Source: Primulina eburnea
Lineage: Eukaryota > Streptophyta > Magnoliopsida > Lamiales > Gesneriaceae
DNA length: 64,000 nucleotides
Direction: 5' to 3'
Assembly (NCBI RefSeq): GCF_022965805.1
Contig: NW_027330836.1
Span: 1 to 64,000 of the forward strand
The position numbers were made by a program, and so were the translations under genes. Of the stretch, positions 37,147-48,787 are shown piece after piece. Position 1 is the first letter of the stretch. Every line of letters starts with the position of its first letter. The notes under the pieces are model-generated. The model was not told the origin of the DNA, did not search any database, and saw nothing but the letters and a program-made list of their open reading frames with translations.

Positions 37147-38935
37147 CTTTTAGAATCTATCCACAACAACAAAAATAGAATCCCTCCCCTTCTTAGTCCT
37201 AGGCAACCCCAAAATAAAGTCCACACAAATGTCAATCCAATTTCTTTTTAAGAATAGCACGCAAAAGTGTTCCCAAAGTTCTATTGACAACTCCAGTTTG
37301 TCCATCCGTTTGAGGATGACAAGTAGTAGAAAACAACAATTTTGTGTTAAGTTTAGCCCATAAAGTATTCCAAAAGTAACTCAAAAATTTAACATCGCGA
37401 CCAGAAACCATAGTCATAGGCATGCCATGCAACATAACGACTTCTCTAAAGAACAAATCCGCAATGTTTGAAGCATCATCGGTTTTATGACGAGTTATAA
37501 AATGTGCCATCTTAGAGAATCTATCCACAACAACAAAAATAGAATCCCTCCCCTTCTTAGTCCTAGGCAACCACAAAATAAAGTTCATAGAAACGTAAAT
37601 CCAAGTTCTTCTTAAGAAGAGCACGCAAAAGTGTTCCCAAAGTTCTATTGACAATTTCAGTTTGTCCATCCGTTTGAGGATGACAAGTAGTAGAAAACAA
37701 CAATTTTGTGCCTAGTTTAGCCCATAAAGTCTTCTAAAAGTAACTCAAGAATTTAACATCGCGACCAGAAACAATAGTCCTAGGCATGCCAAGCAACCTA
37801 GCGACTTCTCTAAAGAACAAATCCGCAATGTTTGAAGCATCATCGGGTTTATGACAAGCTATATAATTTGCCATCTTAGAGAATCTATCCACAACAACAA
37901 AAATAGAATCACTCCCCTTCTTAGTCCTAGGCAACCACAAAATATAGTCCTTAGAAATGTCAATCCAAGTTCTTTTTAAGAATAGCACGAAAAATTGTTC
38001 CCAAAGTTCTATTGACAACTTCAGTTTGTCCATCCGTTTGAGGATGACAAGTAGAAAACAACAATTTTGTGCCAAGTTTAGCCCATAAAGTTTTCCAAAA
38101 GTAACTCAAGAATTTAACATCGCGACCAGAAACAATAGTCATAGGCATGCCATGCAACCTAACGACTTCTCTAAAGTACAAATCCGCAATGTTTGAAGCA
38201 TCATCGGTTTTATGACAAGTTATAAAATGTGCCATCTTAGAGAATCTATCCACAACAACAAAAATAGAATCCCTCCCCTTCTTAGTCCTAGGAAACCCCA
38301 AAATAAAGTCCATTGAGATGTCAATCCAAGTTCTTCTTAAGAATAGCATGCAAAAGTGTTCCCAAAGTTCTATTGACAACTTCAGTTTGTCCATCCGTTT
38401 GAGGATGACAAGTAGTAGAAAACAACAATTTTGTGCCAAGTTTAGCCCATAAAGTCTTCCAAAAGTAACTCAAGAATTTAACATCGCGACCAGAAACAAT
38501 ATTCCTAGACATTCCATGCAACCTAACGACTTCTCTAAAGAACAAATCCGCAATGTTTGAAGCATCATCGTTTTATGACAAGCTATAAAATGTGCCATCT
38601 TAGAGAATCTATCCACAACAACAAAAATAGAATCCCTCCCTTTCTTAGTCCTAGGCAACCCCAAAATAAAGTCCATTGAAATGTAAATCCAAGTTCTTCT
38701 TAAGAATAGCACGCAAAAGTGTTCCCAAAGTTCTATTGACAACTTCAGTTTGTCCATCTGTTTGAGGATGACAAGTAGTAGAAAACAACAATTTTGTGCC
38801 TAGTTTAGCCCATAAAGTCTTCCAAAAGTAACTCAAGAATTTAACATCGCGACCAGAAATAATAGTCCTAGGCATGCCATGCAACCTAGCGACTTCTCTA
38901 AAGAACAAATCCGCAATGTTTGAAGCATCACCGAG
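35100..38935 (-). repeat. Integrase-core satellite, block 4 (about 10.5 units)
   Basis: Continues the third higher-order copy. Positions here are those of copy 2 plus 4847 (3274 plus the 1573 bp added by the LTR and its duplication); for example CTATCCAGAAC is at 35704. The match to copy 2 is lost near 37150. From there the units match 28383 onward and, further right, block 5 (minus-strand frame 37734-38075 against 41569-41910). The block ends in GCATCACCGAG, where the next LTR starts. Confidence 0.92.
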
Positions 38936-39507
38936 TGATGAAACTTAAAATTAATAATTTATTATATGTTAAAACCTGTATTTTAAAATTTTAAGTTTCA
39001 TTAAAATTATAAATTATGTTATTTTAGTATTGTTTGTTTATATTTAAATGTCTTACTAAATTTGTTTTATTTTCAGGTTTTTTACGTGTTGGTAAAATAA
39101 TGATAACTCAAGCTAGAAAATTCAAATGGAGGTGACTCAAACATGGTTGGAATCCTTGAGAAGTTATTTACAACTTTGCAGAAGACATGATTGCCTAAAA
39201 AGCTCATTAAGATGATCAAATTGTGCAAAGATCAAAAGGAGGACACATTTACTTTTACTATGACCATCATTTAGTAAAAAATTCATAACTATTTCAATAT
39301 TTATCCAAATGAGGTGAATCAAGTGGCCAAACTCATCTACACAAAATTCCCCACATGTTTGTGGCCTTAATCAGAGTCAAAGTGGTGAGAAAAGTCGTGG
39401 AACAAGGCATTGAAAGAAGGGACATGGAATTGGAGTTGAGGAGACAAAGAATACTATTACAACTACATGGCATTAATAGAATTTTTGACTCTTTCTCTCA
39501 TTTGGCC

Positions 39508-39516
39508 TATAAATAG
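39508..39516 (+). promoter_or_regulatory. TATA box TATAAATAG of the LTR at 38936
   Basis: Perfect plant TATA consensus in the context GGCCTATAAATAGAGGCC, about 570 bp into the LTR, nearly the same offset as in the LTR at 33531. Confidence 0.65.
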
Positions 39517-39937
39517 AGGCCTTGTGCTAGCTTGAGAATCATTCTATCTCATTGTAAAATATAGTGTGAGTGTGTATCAAAGTTCTAAGTTTAAATATAT
39601 TTTCTTTCATTTTCTCAACTATGAGTGATATTTTAGTGTTGATCAAAAGTAAGTTCATGGCAAGCTAAATCTATTATGTCAAGGTGAAGAGGATGCATCT
39701 TGGTGAAGTAAGATTGTTTATATTTTGTATAGTATTTCTTATCTCTTTTCATTTAGCTAACTTATTTTTATTGTAGGTATAAAATGAATTATTTGTTGTT
39801 ATCAATTTACATCAAATGCTTGATACCATTAAAGTGGTTATCTTGATTTGTTGTTTAATTTTGATACAATAAATATTTCATCACTTATTATTATATATAT
39901 AGATATATATATATGTATATTATATAATAATATCATA

Positions 39938-40190
39938 ATATTTCATTTAGGCGATAGCGTGGCTCTGCCGGTTGTTCTAAATGAAATATTATGACTTAAT
40001 ACTAACATCTAACAAACTAACTTTGATTTTTCGCATCTAACATTTACTTTCTTGCAACTAACTTTTACTTTTCCGCAACTAACATTTACTTTATTGCAAC
40101 TAACTTTTACTTTACCGCAACTAACTTATTAAATCAATATATTTCATTTAGGCAATAGCGTGGCTCTGCCGGTTGTTCTAAATGAAATAT
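39938..40190 (+). repeat. Twin hairpins flanking 21-bp tandem repeats
   Basis: Two near-identical copies (39938-39989 and 40139-40190) of a stem with perfect 13-bp arms, ATATTTCATTTAG and CTAAATGAAATAT. Both enclose a GC-rich loop containing AGCGTGGCTCTGCCGGTTG. Between them, at 40028-40125, lie about 4.7 copies of a 20-21 bp unit with the core GCAACTAACTTTTAC. All of this lies downstream of the TATA box, so it would be in the LTR transcript leader. Confidence 0.75.
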
Positions 40191-40580
40191 AATGATTTAA
40201 TTTAACATTTAATTTATGCAATTATTTATTTATATAGTTATAATTATAATCATCGGTACCATATATAAAATATCGGTTAATTCGGTATTTTCTATAGTGG
40301 GAACTATATTAGATTATGTGTGTGTTTAATTTTCTTGGAACCATTATTAATGGTAGTTTCTTTTGTTTCACTTTTAGTTAAACAATATTACATTAACCAA
40401 GAATAAATCCTCAAGCCTTGACAATATTTATAATTTGTAAACTTCAGTCTTGCATTTGGTAATCTATAAATTAATAAATTTAAACTCAAAATAACCTCTC
40501 TGTGGATCGATCTCGTACTTACGAAATATATTACTTGCAGACAACCTACACTTGGGTGAATTATTATTTAAGTAGTAACA

Positions 40581-43500
40581 AGTTTTTGGGTTTATGACAA
40601 GCTATAAAATGTGCCATCTTAGAGAATCTATCCAAAACAACAAAAATAGAATCCCTCCCCTTCTTAGTCCTAGGCAACCCCAAAATAAAGTCCATAGAAA
40701 TGTAAATCCAAGTTCTTCTTAAGAATAGCACGCAAAAGTGTTCCCAAAGTTCTATTGACAACTTCAGTTTGTCCATCCGTTTGAGGATGACAAGTAGTAG
40801 AAAACAACAATTTTGTGCCAAATTTATCCCATAAAGTCTTCCGAAAGTAACTCAAGAATTTAATATCGCGACCAGAAACAATAGTTCAACGCAAGCCATG
40901 CAACCTAACGACTTCGCTAAAGAACAAATCCGCAATGTTTGAAGCATCATCGGTTTTATGACAAGCTATAAAATGTGCCATCTTTGAGAATCTATCCACA
41001 ACAACAAAAATAGAATCCCTCCCCTTCTTAGTCCTAGGCAACCCCAAAATAAAGTCCATACAAATGTCAATCCAATTTCTTTTTAAGAATAGCACGCAAA
41101 AGTGTTCCCAAAGTTCTATTGACAACTCCAGTTTGTCCATCCGTTTGAGGATGACAAGTAGTAGAAAACAACAATTTTGTGTTAAGTTTAGCCCATAAAG
41201 TATTCCAAAAGTAACTCAAAAATTTAACATCGCGACCAGAAACCATAGTCATAGGCATGCCATGCAACCTAACGACTTCTCTAAAGAACAAATCCGCAAT
41301 GTTTGAAGCATCATCGGTTTTATGACAAGTTATAAAATGTGCCATCTTAGAGAATCTATCCACAACAACAAAAATAGAATCCCTCCCCTTCTTAGTCCTA
41401 GGCAACCACAAAATAAAGTTCATAGAAACGTAAATCCAAGTTCTTCTTAAGAAGAGCACGCAAAAGTGTTCCCAAAGTTCTATTGACAACTTTAGTTTGT
41501 CCATCCGTTTGAGGATGACAAGTAGTAGAAAACAACAATTTTGTGCCTAGTTTAGCCCATAAAGTCTTCTAAAAGTAACTCAAGAATTTAACATCGCGAC
41601 CAGAAACAATAGTCCTAGGCATGCCATGCAACCTAGCGACTTCTCTAAAGAACAAATCCGCAATGTTTGAAGCATCATCGGGTTTATGACAAGCTATATA
41701 ATTTGCCATCTTAGAGAATCTATCCACAACAACAAAAATAGAATCCCTCCCCTTCTTAGTCCTAGGCAACCACAAAATATAGTCCTTAGAAATGTCAATC
41801 CAAGTTCTTTTTAAGAATAGCACGCAAAAGTGTTCCCAAAGTTCTATTGACAACTTCAGTTTGTCCATCCGTTTGAGGATGACAAGTAGAAAACAACAAT
41901 TTTGTGCCAAGTTTAGCCCATAAAGTATTCCAAAAGTAACTCAAGAATTTAACATCGCGACCAGAAACAATAGTCATAGGCATGCCATGCAACCTAACGA
42001 CTTCTCTAAAGTACAAATCCGCAATGTTTGAAGCATCATCGGTTTTATGACAAGTTATAAAATGTGCCATCTTAGAGAATCTATCCACAACAACAAAAAT
42101 AGAATCCCTCCCCTTCTTAGTCCTAGGCAACCTAAAATAAAGTCCATAGAAATGTCAATCCAAGTTCTATTTAAGAATAGCACGCAAAAGTGTTCCCAAA
42201 GTTCTATTGACAACTTCAGTTTGTCCATCCGTTTGAGGATGACAAGTATTAGAAAACAACAATTATGTGCCAAGTTTAGCCCATAAAGTCTTCCAAAAGT
42301 AACTCAAGAATTTAACATCGCGACCAAAAACGATAGTCCTAGGCATGCCATGCAACCTAACGACTTCTCTAAAGAACAAATCAACAATGTTTGAAGCATC
42401 ATCGATTTTATGACAAGCTATAAAATGTGTCATCTTAGAGAATCTATCCAAAACAACAAAAATAGAATCTCTCCCCTTCTTAGTCCTAGGCAACCACAAA
42501 ATAAAGTCCATAGAAATGTAAATCCAAGTTCTTCTTAAGAATTGCACGCAAAAGTGTTCCCAAAGTTCTATTGACGACTTCAGTTTGTCCATCCGTTTGA
42601 GGATGACAAGTAGTAGAAAACAACAATTATGTGCCAAGTTTAGCCCATAAAGTCTTCCAAAAGTAACTCAACAATTTAACATCGCGACCAAAACGATAGT
42701 CCTAGGCATGCCATGCAACCTAACGACTTCTCTAAAGAACAAATCAACAATGTTTGAAGCATCATCGGTTTTATGACAAGCTATAAAATGTGTCATCTTA
42801 GAGAATCTATCCAAAACAACAAAAATAGAATACCTCCCCTTCTTAGTCCTAGGCAACCCCAAAAAAAGTCCATAGAAATGTAAATCCAAGTTCTTCTTAA
42901 GAATAGCACGTAAAAGTGTTCCCAAAGTTCTATTGACAACTTCAATTTGTCCATCCGTTTGAGGATGACAAGTAGTAGAAAACAACAATTTTGTGTCAAG
43001 TTTAGCCCATAAAGTATTCCAAAAGTAACTCAAGAATTTAACATCGCGACCCGAAACAATAGTCATAGGCATGCCATGCAACCTAACGACTTCTCTAAAG
43101 AACAAATCCGCAATGTTTGAAGCATCATCAGTTTTATGACAAGTTATAAAATGTGCCATCTTAGAGAATCTATCCACAAGAACAAAAATAGAATCCCTCC
43201 CCTTATTAGTCCTAGGCAACCACAAAATAAAGTCCATAGAAATGTAAATCCAAGTTCTTCTTAAGAATAGCACGCAAAAGTGGTCCCAAATTTCTATTGA
43301 CGACTTCAGTTTGTCCATCCGTTTGAGGATGACAAGTAGTAGAAAACAACAATTATGTGCCAAGTTTAGCCCATAAAGTCTTCCAAAAGTAACTCAAGAA
43401 TTTAACATCGCGACCAGAAACGATAGTCCTAGGCATGCCATGCAACCTAACGACTTCTCTAAAGAACAAATCCACAATGTTTGAAGCATCATCGGGTTTA

Positions 43501-44884
43501 TGACAAGCTATAAAATGTGCCATCTTAGAGAATCTATCCACAACAACAAAAATAGAATCCCTCCCCTTCTTAGTCCTAGGCAACCCCAAAATAAAGTCCA
43601 TTGAAATGTCAATCCAAGTTCTTCTTAAGAATAGCACGCAAAAGTGTTCCCAAAGTTCTATTGAAAACTTCAGTTTGTCCATCCGTTTGAGGATGACAAG
43701 TAGTAGAAAACAACAATTTTGTGCCAAGTTTATCCCATAAAGTCTTCCGAAAGTAACTCAAGAATTTAATATCGCGACCAGAAACAATAGTTCTACGCAA
43801 GCCATGCAACCTAACGACTTCGCTAAAGAACAAATCCGCAATGTTTGAAGCATCATCGGTTTTATGACAAGCTATAAAATGTGCCATCTTTGAGAATCTA
43901 TCCACAACAACAAAAATAGAATCCCTCCCCTTCTTAGTCCGAGGCAACCCCAAAATAAAGTCCATACAAATGTCAATCCAATTTCTTTTTAAGAATAGCA
44001 CGCAAAAGTGTTCCCAAAGTTCTATTGACAACTTCAGTTTGTCCATCCGTTTGAGGATGACAAGTAGTAGAAAACAACAATTTTGTGCCAAGTTTAGCCT
44101 ATAAAGTCTTCCAAAAGTAACTCAAGAATTTAACATCGCGACCAGAAACAATATTCCTAGACATGCCATGCAACCTAACGACTTCTCTAAAGAACAAATC
44201 CGCAATGTTTGAAGCATCATCGGTTTTATGACAAGCTATAAAATGTGCCATCTTAGAGAATCTATCCACAACAACAAAAATAGAATCCCTCCCCTTCTTA
44301 GTCCTAGGCAACCCCAAAATAAAGTCCATAGAAATGTAAATCCAAGTTATTCTTAAGAATAGCACGCAAAAGTGTTCCCAAAGTTCTATTGACAACTTCA
44401 GTTTGTCCATCCGTTTGAGGATGACAAGTAGTAGAAAACAACAATTTTGTGCCTAGTTTAGCCCATAAAGTCTTCCAAAAGTAACTCAATAATTTAACAT
44501 CGCGACCAGAAACAATAGTCCTAGGCATGCCATGCAACCTAGCGACTTCTCTAAAGAACAAATCCGCAATGTTTGAAGCATCATCGGGTTTATGACAAGC
44601 TATAAATGTGCCATCTTAAAGAATCTATTCAAAAAAACAAAAATAGAATCCCTCCCCTTCTTAGTCCTAGGCAACCCCAAAATAAAGTCCAGAGAAATGT
44701 AAATCCAAGTTCTTCTTAAGAATAGCACGCAAAATTGTTCCCAAAGTTCTATTGACAACTTTAGTTTGTCCATCCGTTTGAGGATGACAAGTAGTAGAAA
44801 ACAACAATTTTGTGCCAAGTTTATCCCATAAAGTCTTCCGAAAGTAACTCAAGAATTTAACATCGCGACCAGAAACAATAGTTC
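40581..44884 (-). repeat. Integrase-core satellite, block 5 (about 12 units)
   Basis: Left part (40.9-42.3 kb) repeats 37.2-38.4 kb at an offset of 3835 bp, which is six units once the LTR at 38936 is removed. Right part (about 43.9-44.88 kb) shares rare variants with 13.4-14.3 kb, such as CTATAAATGTGCC at 44600 and 14021. The last unit stops at AATAGTTC, where the copia LTR begins. The SGRD box is present throughout, including SGRDI variants. Confidence 0.92.
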
Positions 44885-46955
44885 TGTTAGAGTAGGTGCC
44901 CGTCGAGCCAATTGTTGGCCGAGTGTTCACAATGAAACTCTATGTATTAGCAATCTTTATTTTAGTAATATTTGATATTATTATTTTGGCACATCTTTAT
45001 CTGTATACCCATGCTAGTTGCATAGATAAAGCCCTTGAATATACAAATAGTAGAAAGAATATGAGATGCTCATATGATGAGTATCATGAAACTCATATTT
45101 GTAATACTGTATATTCTAAACGGTTCCTAGTCGATTCAGCCGCCACTAAGAAGGATATAGGCCGCTCGAGTTCGAGACTAGCATTTGTGATGTGAGTACC
45201 ATGTTTCATTGGTAGGGGACATTGTGATGTCCGAACATGCAGATAGGTGCTCCGTGTAGAGTGCACTAAACAACCCTCCATAAAAGGACTTTCCAAGTGG
45301 TTCTCACTTATCGAGTGGAAATGTCCTAGTTTATGGTTGTACAAAATTAGTCCTTATGACCCGGGACAACATTGAGACTCTATGTGCTAGAATTACACTT
45401 TGACTTGTTTACCGACTCTTATGGGGTCATCAGGTGGCAAGGTTGGGTGTTCTGTCGAAACACATAGGAGTCGATGCATTGTAGTCGGGCACCGCTTACC
45501 TTCGGGTATGGATATCCTATGTGTTATCATGTGTATGTAGATCGAAATCTCTGGCCAGAGTATGGTTGTAATTATGAAAGGGGTTTCATAGATTACACCA
45601 TCGATGCAACTACAACATGACACATAGTATCAATTCATTGACAACTCTCGATAAACCAATGGTTGTCGAATCGATCGGGATATATGAGTTGAAGGGACCG
45701 TACTGTACGCTAACCATAATTGAATGGTTCTTGCAGGCACTATCATGTGATACCTAGGGAATCACGTAAGCGATGCTGCTAGGCGTTTAACGTGATTGGT
45801 TGGGTACTATCAGACTTGAGTTCTGACGTTCTTATTATCAAGGTGTTGATAAATAAGAATGGAGCAATTGGGGTATGCTCATATAAGGACATGTTTAGTC
45901 CGAATCACATAGAGATGTGAACCCACGGCTAGTTGTATCAATGAACCATTGAGGGCCACACAAGTACTAGCTTTCTAGATCCCGTTGAGAAGTAAAATAG
46001 TTCAATGTGTTGAACGGCTTATAAAGTAGTTTATAAGCATAAAGAAAAATTAGAAGTATGACTTCTATAAAGGAGAAAATAGTTCAATGTGTTGAACGGC
46101 TTATAAATGAGTTTATAGGCGTAAGGAAAAATAGAAGTATGACTTCTATGAGAGAAATGTAAATTTTGATTTATGGAAGTGTTCCTAAATCAAAATTTGG
46201 CCAAGAGAATAATGTAATTGAAAATTGTGATTTTCATAAATATTATTATGGACTAAATAAATTAATTCAAGTGTTGAATTAATTAAACACTAGTGGACCT
46301 AGTAGAGTCCAAATAATTAAATTAATTCAAGTGTTGAATTAATTAAATTATATTGAGTCTTGTAGAGCTCAATTTAAATTAATTATTTAACTAGTGGGAC
46401 TTGGGTAAATTCAAGTAATGTTTAAATAGTCTCAAATATGTTTGAGATTATTAAATTTAGTCCATGGTTTTTTAATTTTTTAAAAACCATATAATATACA
46501 TGCATGGGAGGTGAAAGGTTGGAGAATTCTTTTGATTAAAAAATTGCATGGCATGCAACTTTTTCACTTTTGCTTTTTGCAACACCAAGACAAGAAAATT
46601 AATTCATTCTCCCTTCCCTCTCCATCCTTATGGCCGAAATCTCCTAGCCATTGTCTCTCCATTTTTCTTCATTTTCTTGTTCTTCAATTTGTTGAAGAAT
46701 ACACTATCTTCTCTTTGAAAAATCCTCATATTTTTCTAGTGCAATATATGAGGGGATCTACCTAGTTGGTGGTGGGCCTAATTTGAAGGAAAGATTCAAA
46801 GGACTTGGTGGAGGAGCTTGTAGATCTTCATGCCTTGAAGAGCTTTGTTGTTTGACAACAAAGTTGGAGCCACAATCAATCTTTTAAAGATTGATAGGTA
46901 TATTTTCTCAACCCCCTATGCATGAAAGTTGAGATTTTGTATATGCTTGCACAAC

Positions 46956-46960
46956 TAGTA
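46956..46960. repeat. Target-site duplication TAGTA, left copy
   Basis: TAGTA precedes TGTGGGG at 46961 and recurs at 48957-48961 after ...CATTACA. The uninterrupted LTR of element A reads ACAACTAGTACATGG at the corresponding place (about 5070), proving the insertion. Confidence 0.93.
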
Positions 46961-47575
46961 TGTGGGGACCCGGACGCTAATCATCTTTGAGATTTAATTA
47001 TCAATAAAGATAAAACAGGGTCTAAAAATTTTTTCGTTTTAAGATATAACTGCGGAAGGTAATGGAATCTAAATACTATACATGTCTGTATAAAATACAT
47101 TTCAGTATTTAAGTACAACAAGCTAATTTAAGGTTCAACTACTAAAGTCCAGTAATAAAACCAAGTCTACTGTAAGTCCGGAATCACCACGCTACACTCG
47201 TCTTCTCTCATCATCATCTTGACCCTGATCCAGCCCCACCTGTTGTCATGCACACATACAAAACAAGACAACAGCCGGATAACTCCGGTGAGAATAAATC
47301 CCAGTATAAAACATGGTAAGCATGTATATATTCAAAATAACTCATGATTAGAATCAAAATAATAGATTTCCTAATCTACGAAATCCATTTAAACTCGCAT
47401 GCAATTTAAATCAATAAATATGCACATAAACAATCTAAATCATACAAACATGCTATCATAACTGAAAGCAATAACGATGGGTCCCATGATCTAGGAGCCA
47501 CATCCATATGAGCATGCAGTCCTAATCAAATCATGTCTAGACTCGACTCAACTATAACTCTAGGGATCCCGGGGT

Positions 47576-47635
47576 GAATAAGACGTCACTGGCTGTCACC
47601 TACCCAACCACTCGGGGCGACTGTACGTCTTATTC
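47576..47635 (-). other. Conserved stem-loop, copy in the nested LTR
   Basis: The arms GAATAAGACGT (47576-47586) and ACGTCTTATTC (47625-47635) pair over 11 bp. The loop carries the complement of the CCCGAGTGGTTGGGTAGGTG core seen at 17337-17391. It is also present in the duplicate near 62525-62586. Confidence 0.65.
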
Positions 47636-48621
47636 CTAGACTTCGGTCCGAGCTGTATCGACGGCTGGCAATAGGAGTAATGACTACTCCTAAGTTGAGA
47701 TACACCGAACGTCTAGAAGTCTGACAATGACTGTCAAGACTTTCCTATCTTAAATGCAATGAATAACAATCTGTAAACAAAGCGTAATCATATTCATAAC
47801 TGAATATCACAATTATCTTACCTGCTTGAATACAATTCTAAAATCAAAGCATAATCAGGTAACAATATAAACAATAATCTAGTATGTGATTTTATTGGGA
47901 AACTCAAATGAGATTTCATTTGAGTTGGGACTTCCCGAATATCACATGCATTATACCTTTGCCTTCCTGATCTGATGAAGACGACGTCTCGAAGTCGAAT
48001 TTGTCCATATCTGATCTGAAATGACAATAACAGATACACTGTATCAATGTGTAACCCGATTTACAATCTGTTCTGATCACTATCTTTATAAACTACAATC
48101 TGATTCATATCAACGATATCACAAGATAACAGAAACCAATACTGAATCTGATCAATCTGTACCAACTGATGTTTAGACGGCATAACACTACAGTCTTGTA
48201 ACCCCGTCAGTCTTAACATCACAATTATAATACCAGAATCCCTAATAAATCTCAGTACATTCTATAACTTCAGTACCGGTATACTTTAAAATGAATAACA
48301 GCATAATTCTGATCGCAATCTCAATCACATCAACTCTAAAATTCATAATAATTCTATAAACAATCTGTTTCTAAATCTGACTTCGATTCTACAATATCTA
48401 CGGTAGTAGAAACACCATATCCGAATCATATTTAATTCTAACAACATCATAAAATCAAATCTTGTCTAAACGTAATAAAACTTACGTCCAGTTGTAGCCT
48501 GCGTTGATAGGAACACAGTACCGAAGTCGGATTTCAATTCAGGTAGACGGTTTACTCGCAAATCAATTTAAGAAAATAAGAACGAAGCTTTTTCCCTCAA
48601 AACCGATTTCTTCTGGCCCTC

Positions 48622-48787
48622 CCGCGCATATGCGCCACTCTACTCGCGCATATGCGCCACTGGTTCTGGCCTACTTACACATGCGCGCACTTACACCTCG
48701 CATGTGCGCCAAACTTTCTGGATTTCTCACTTGGCTTCTCGCATGGCTCGCGCATATGCGCGTACACTTCTCGCGCATATGCGCGAG
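48622..48787 (-). repeat. CGCGCATATGCGCG motif cluster
   Basis: About four clear copies of the perfect 14-bp palindrome CGCGCATATGCGCG or its shortened forms, plus ACATGCGCGC variants. They lie in the U3 part of the nested LTR. Open frames rich in Arg, Ala and Tyr across it are by-products of the palindrome. Confidence 0.75.

Larger units (their letters stand above)
38936..40580 (+). mobile_element. LTR insertion (about 1.65 kb), related to the LTR at 33531
   Basis: Starts TGATGAAACTTAAAATT and ends AAGTAGTAACA. It has a consensus TATAAATAG box at 39508-39516 on the plus strand. The 3' part contains CTCTGTGGATCGATC, the counterpart of the CCCTGTGGATAC segment in the 33531 LTR. There is no coding capacity. 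Flanks are CCGAG on the left and AGTTT on the right, so no target duplication is visible. The right junction has a few extra T residues before GGGTTTATGAC, suggesting some loss or filler at that side. Confidence 0.8.

Noticed and set aside
38931..40585. Target-site duplication for the LTR at 38936
   Set aside because: The flanks CCGAG and AGTTT do not match, and shifting the borders by a few bases does not help.
5188..44884. Many minus-strand open frames of 100-200 codons as a family of integrase genes
   Set aside because: They are the same 364-bp unit read across its junction, lack the other integrase domains and the second catalytic Asp, and have no start context or promoter of their own.
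5188..44884. CRISPR-like regular array
   Set aside because: Units of 364 bp abut directly with no unique spacers, and the sequence is plant nuclear repeat.
5188..44884. CENP-B-box-like sequence in the satellite unit
   Set aside because: I looked for TTCG....A..CGGG in the unit and saw none; a centromeric role rests only on unit length and higher-order structure.
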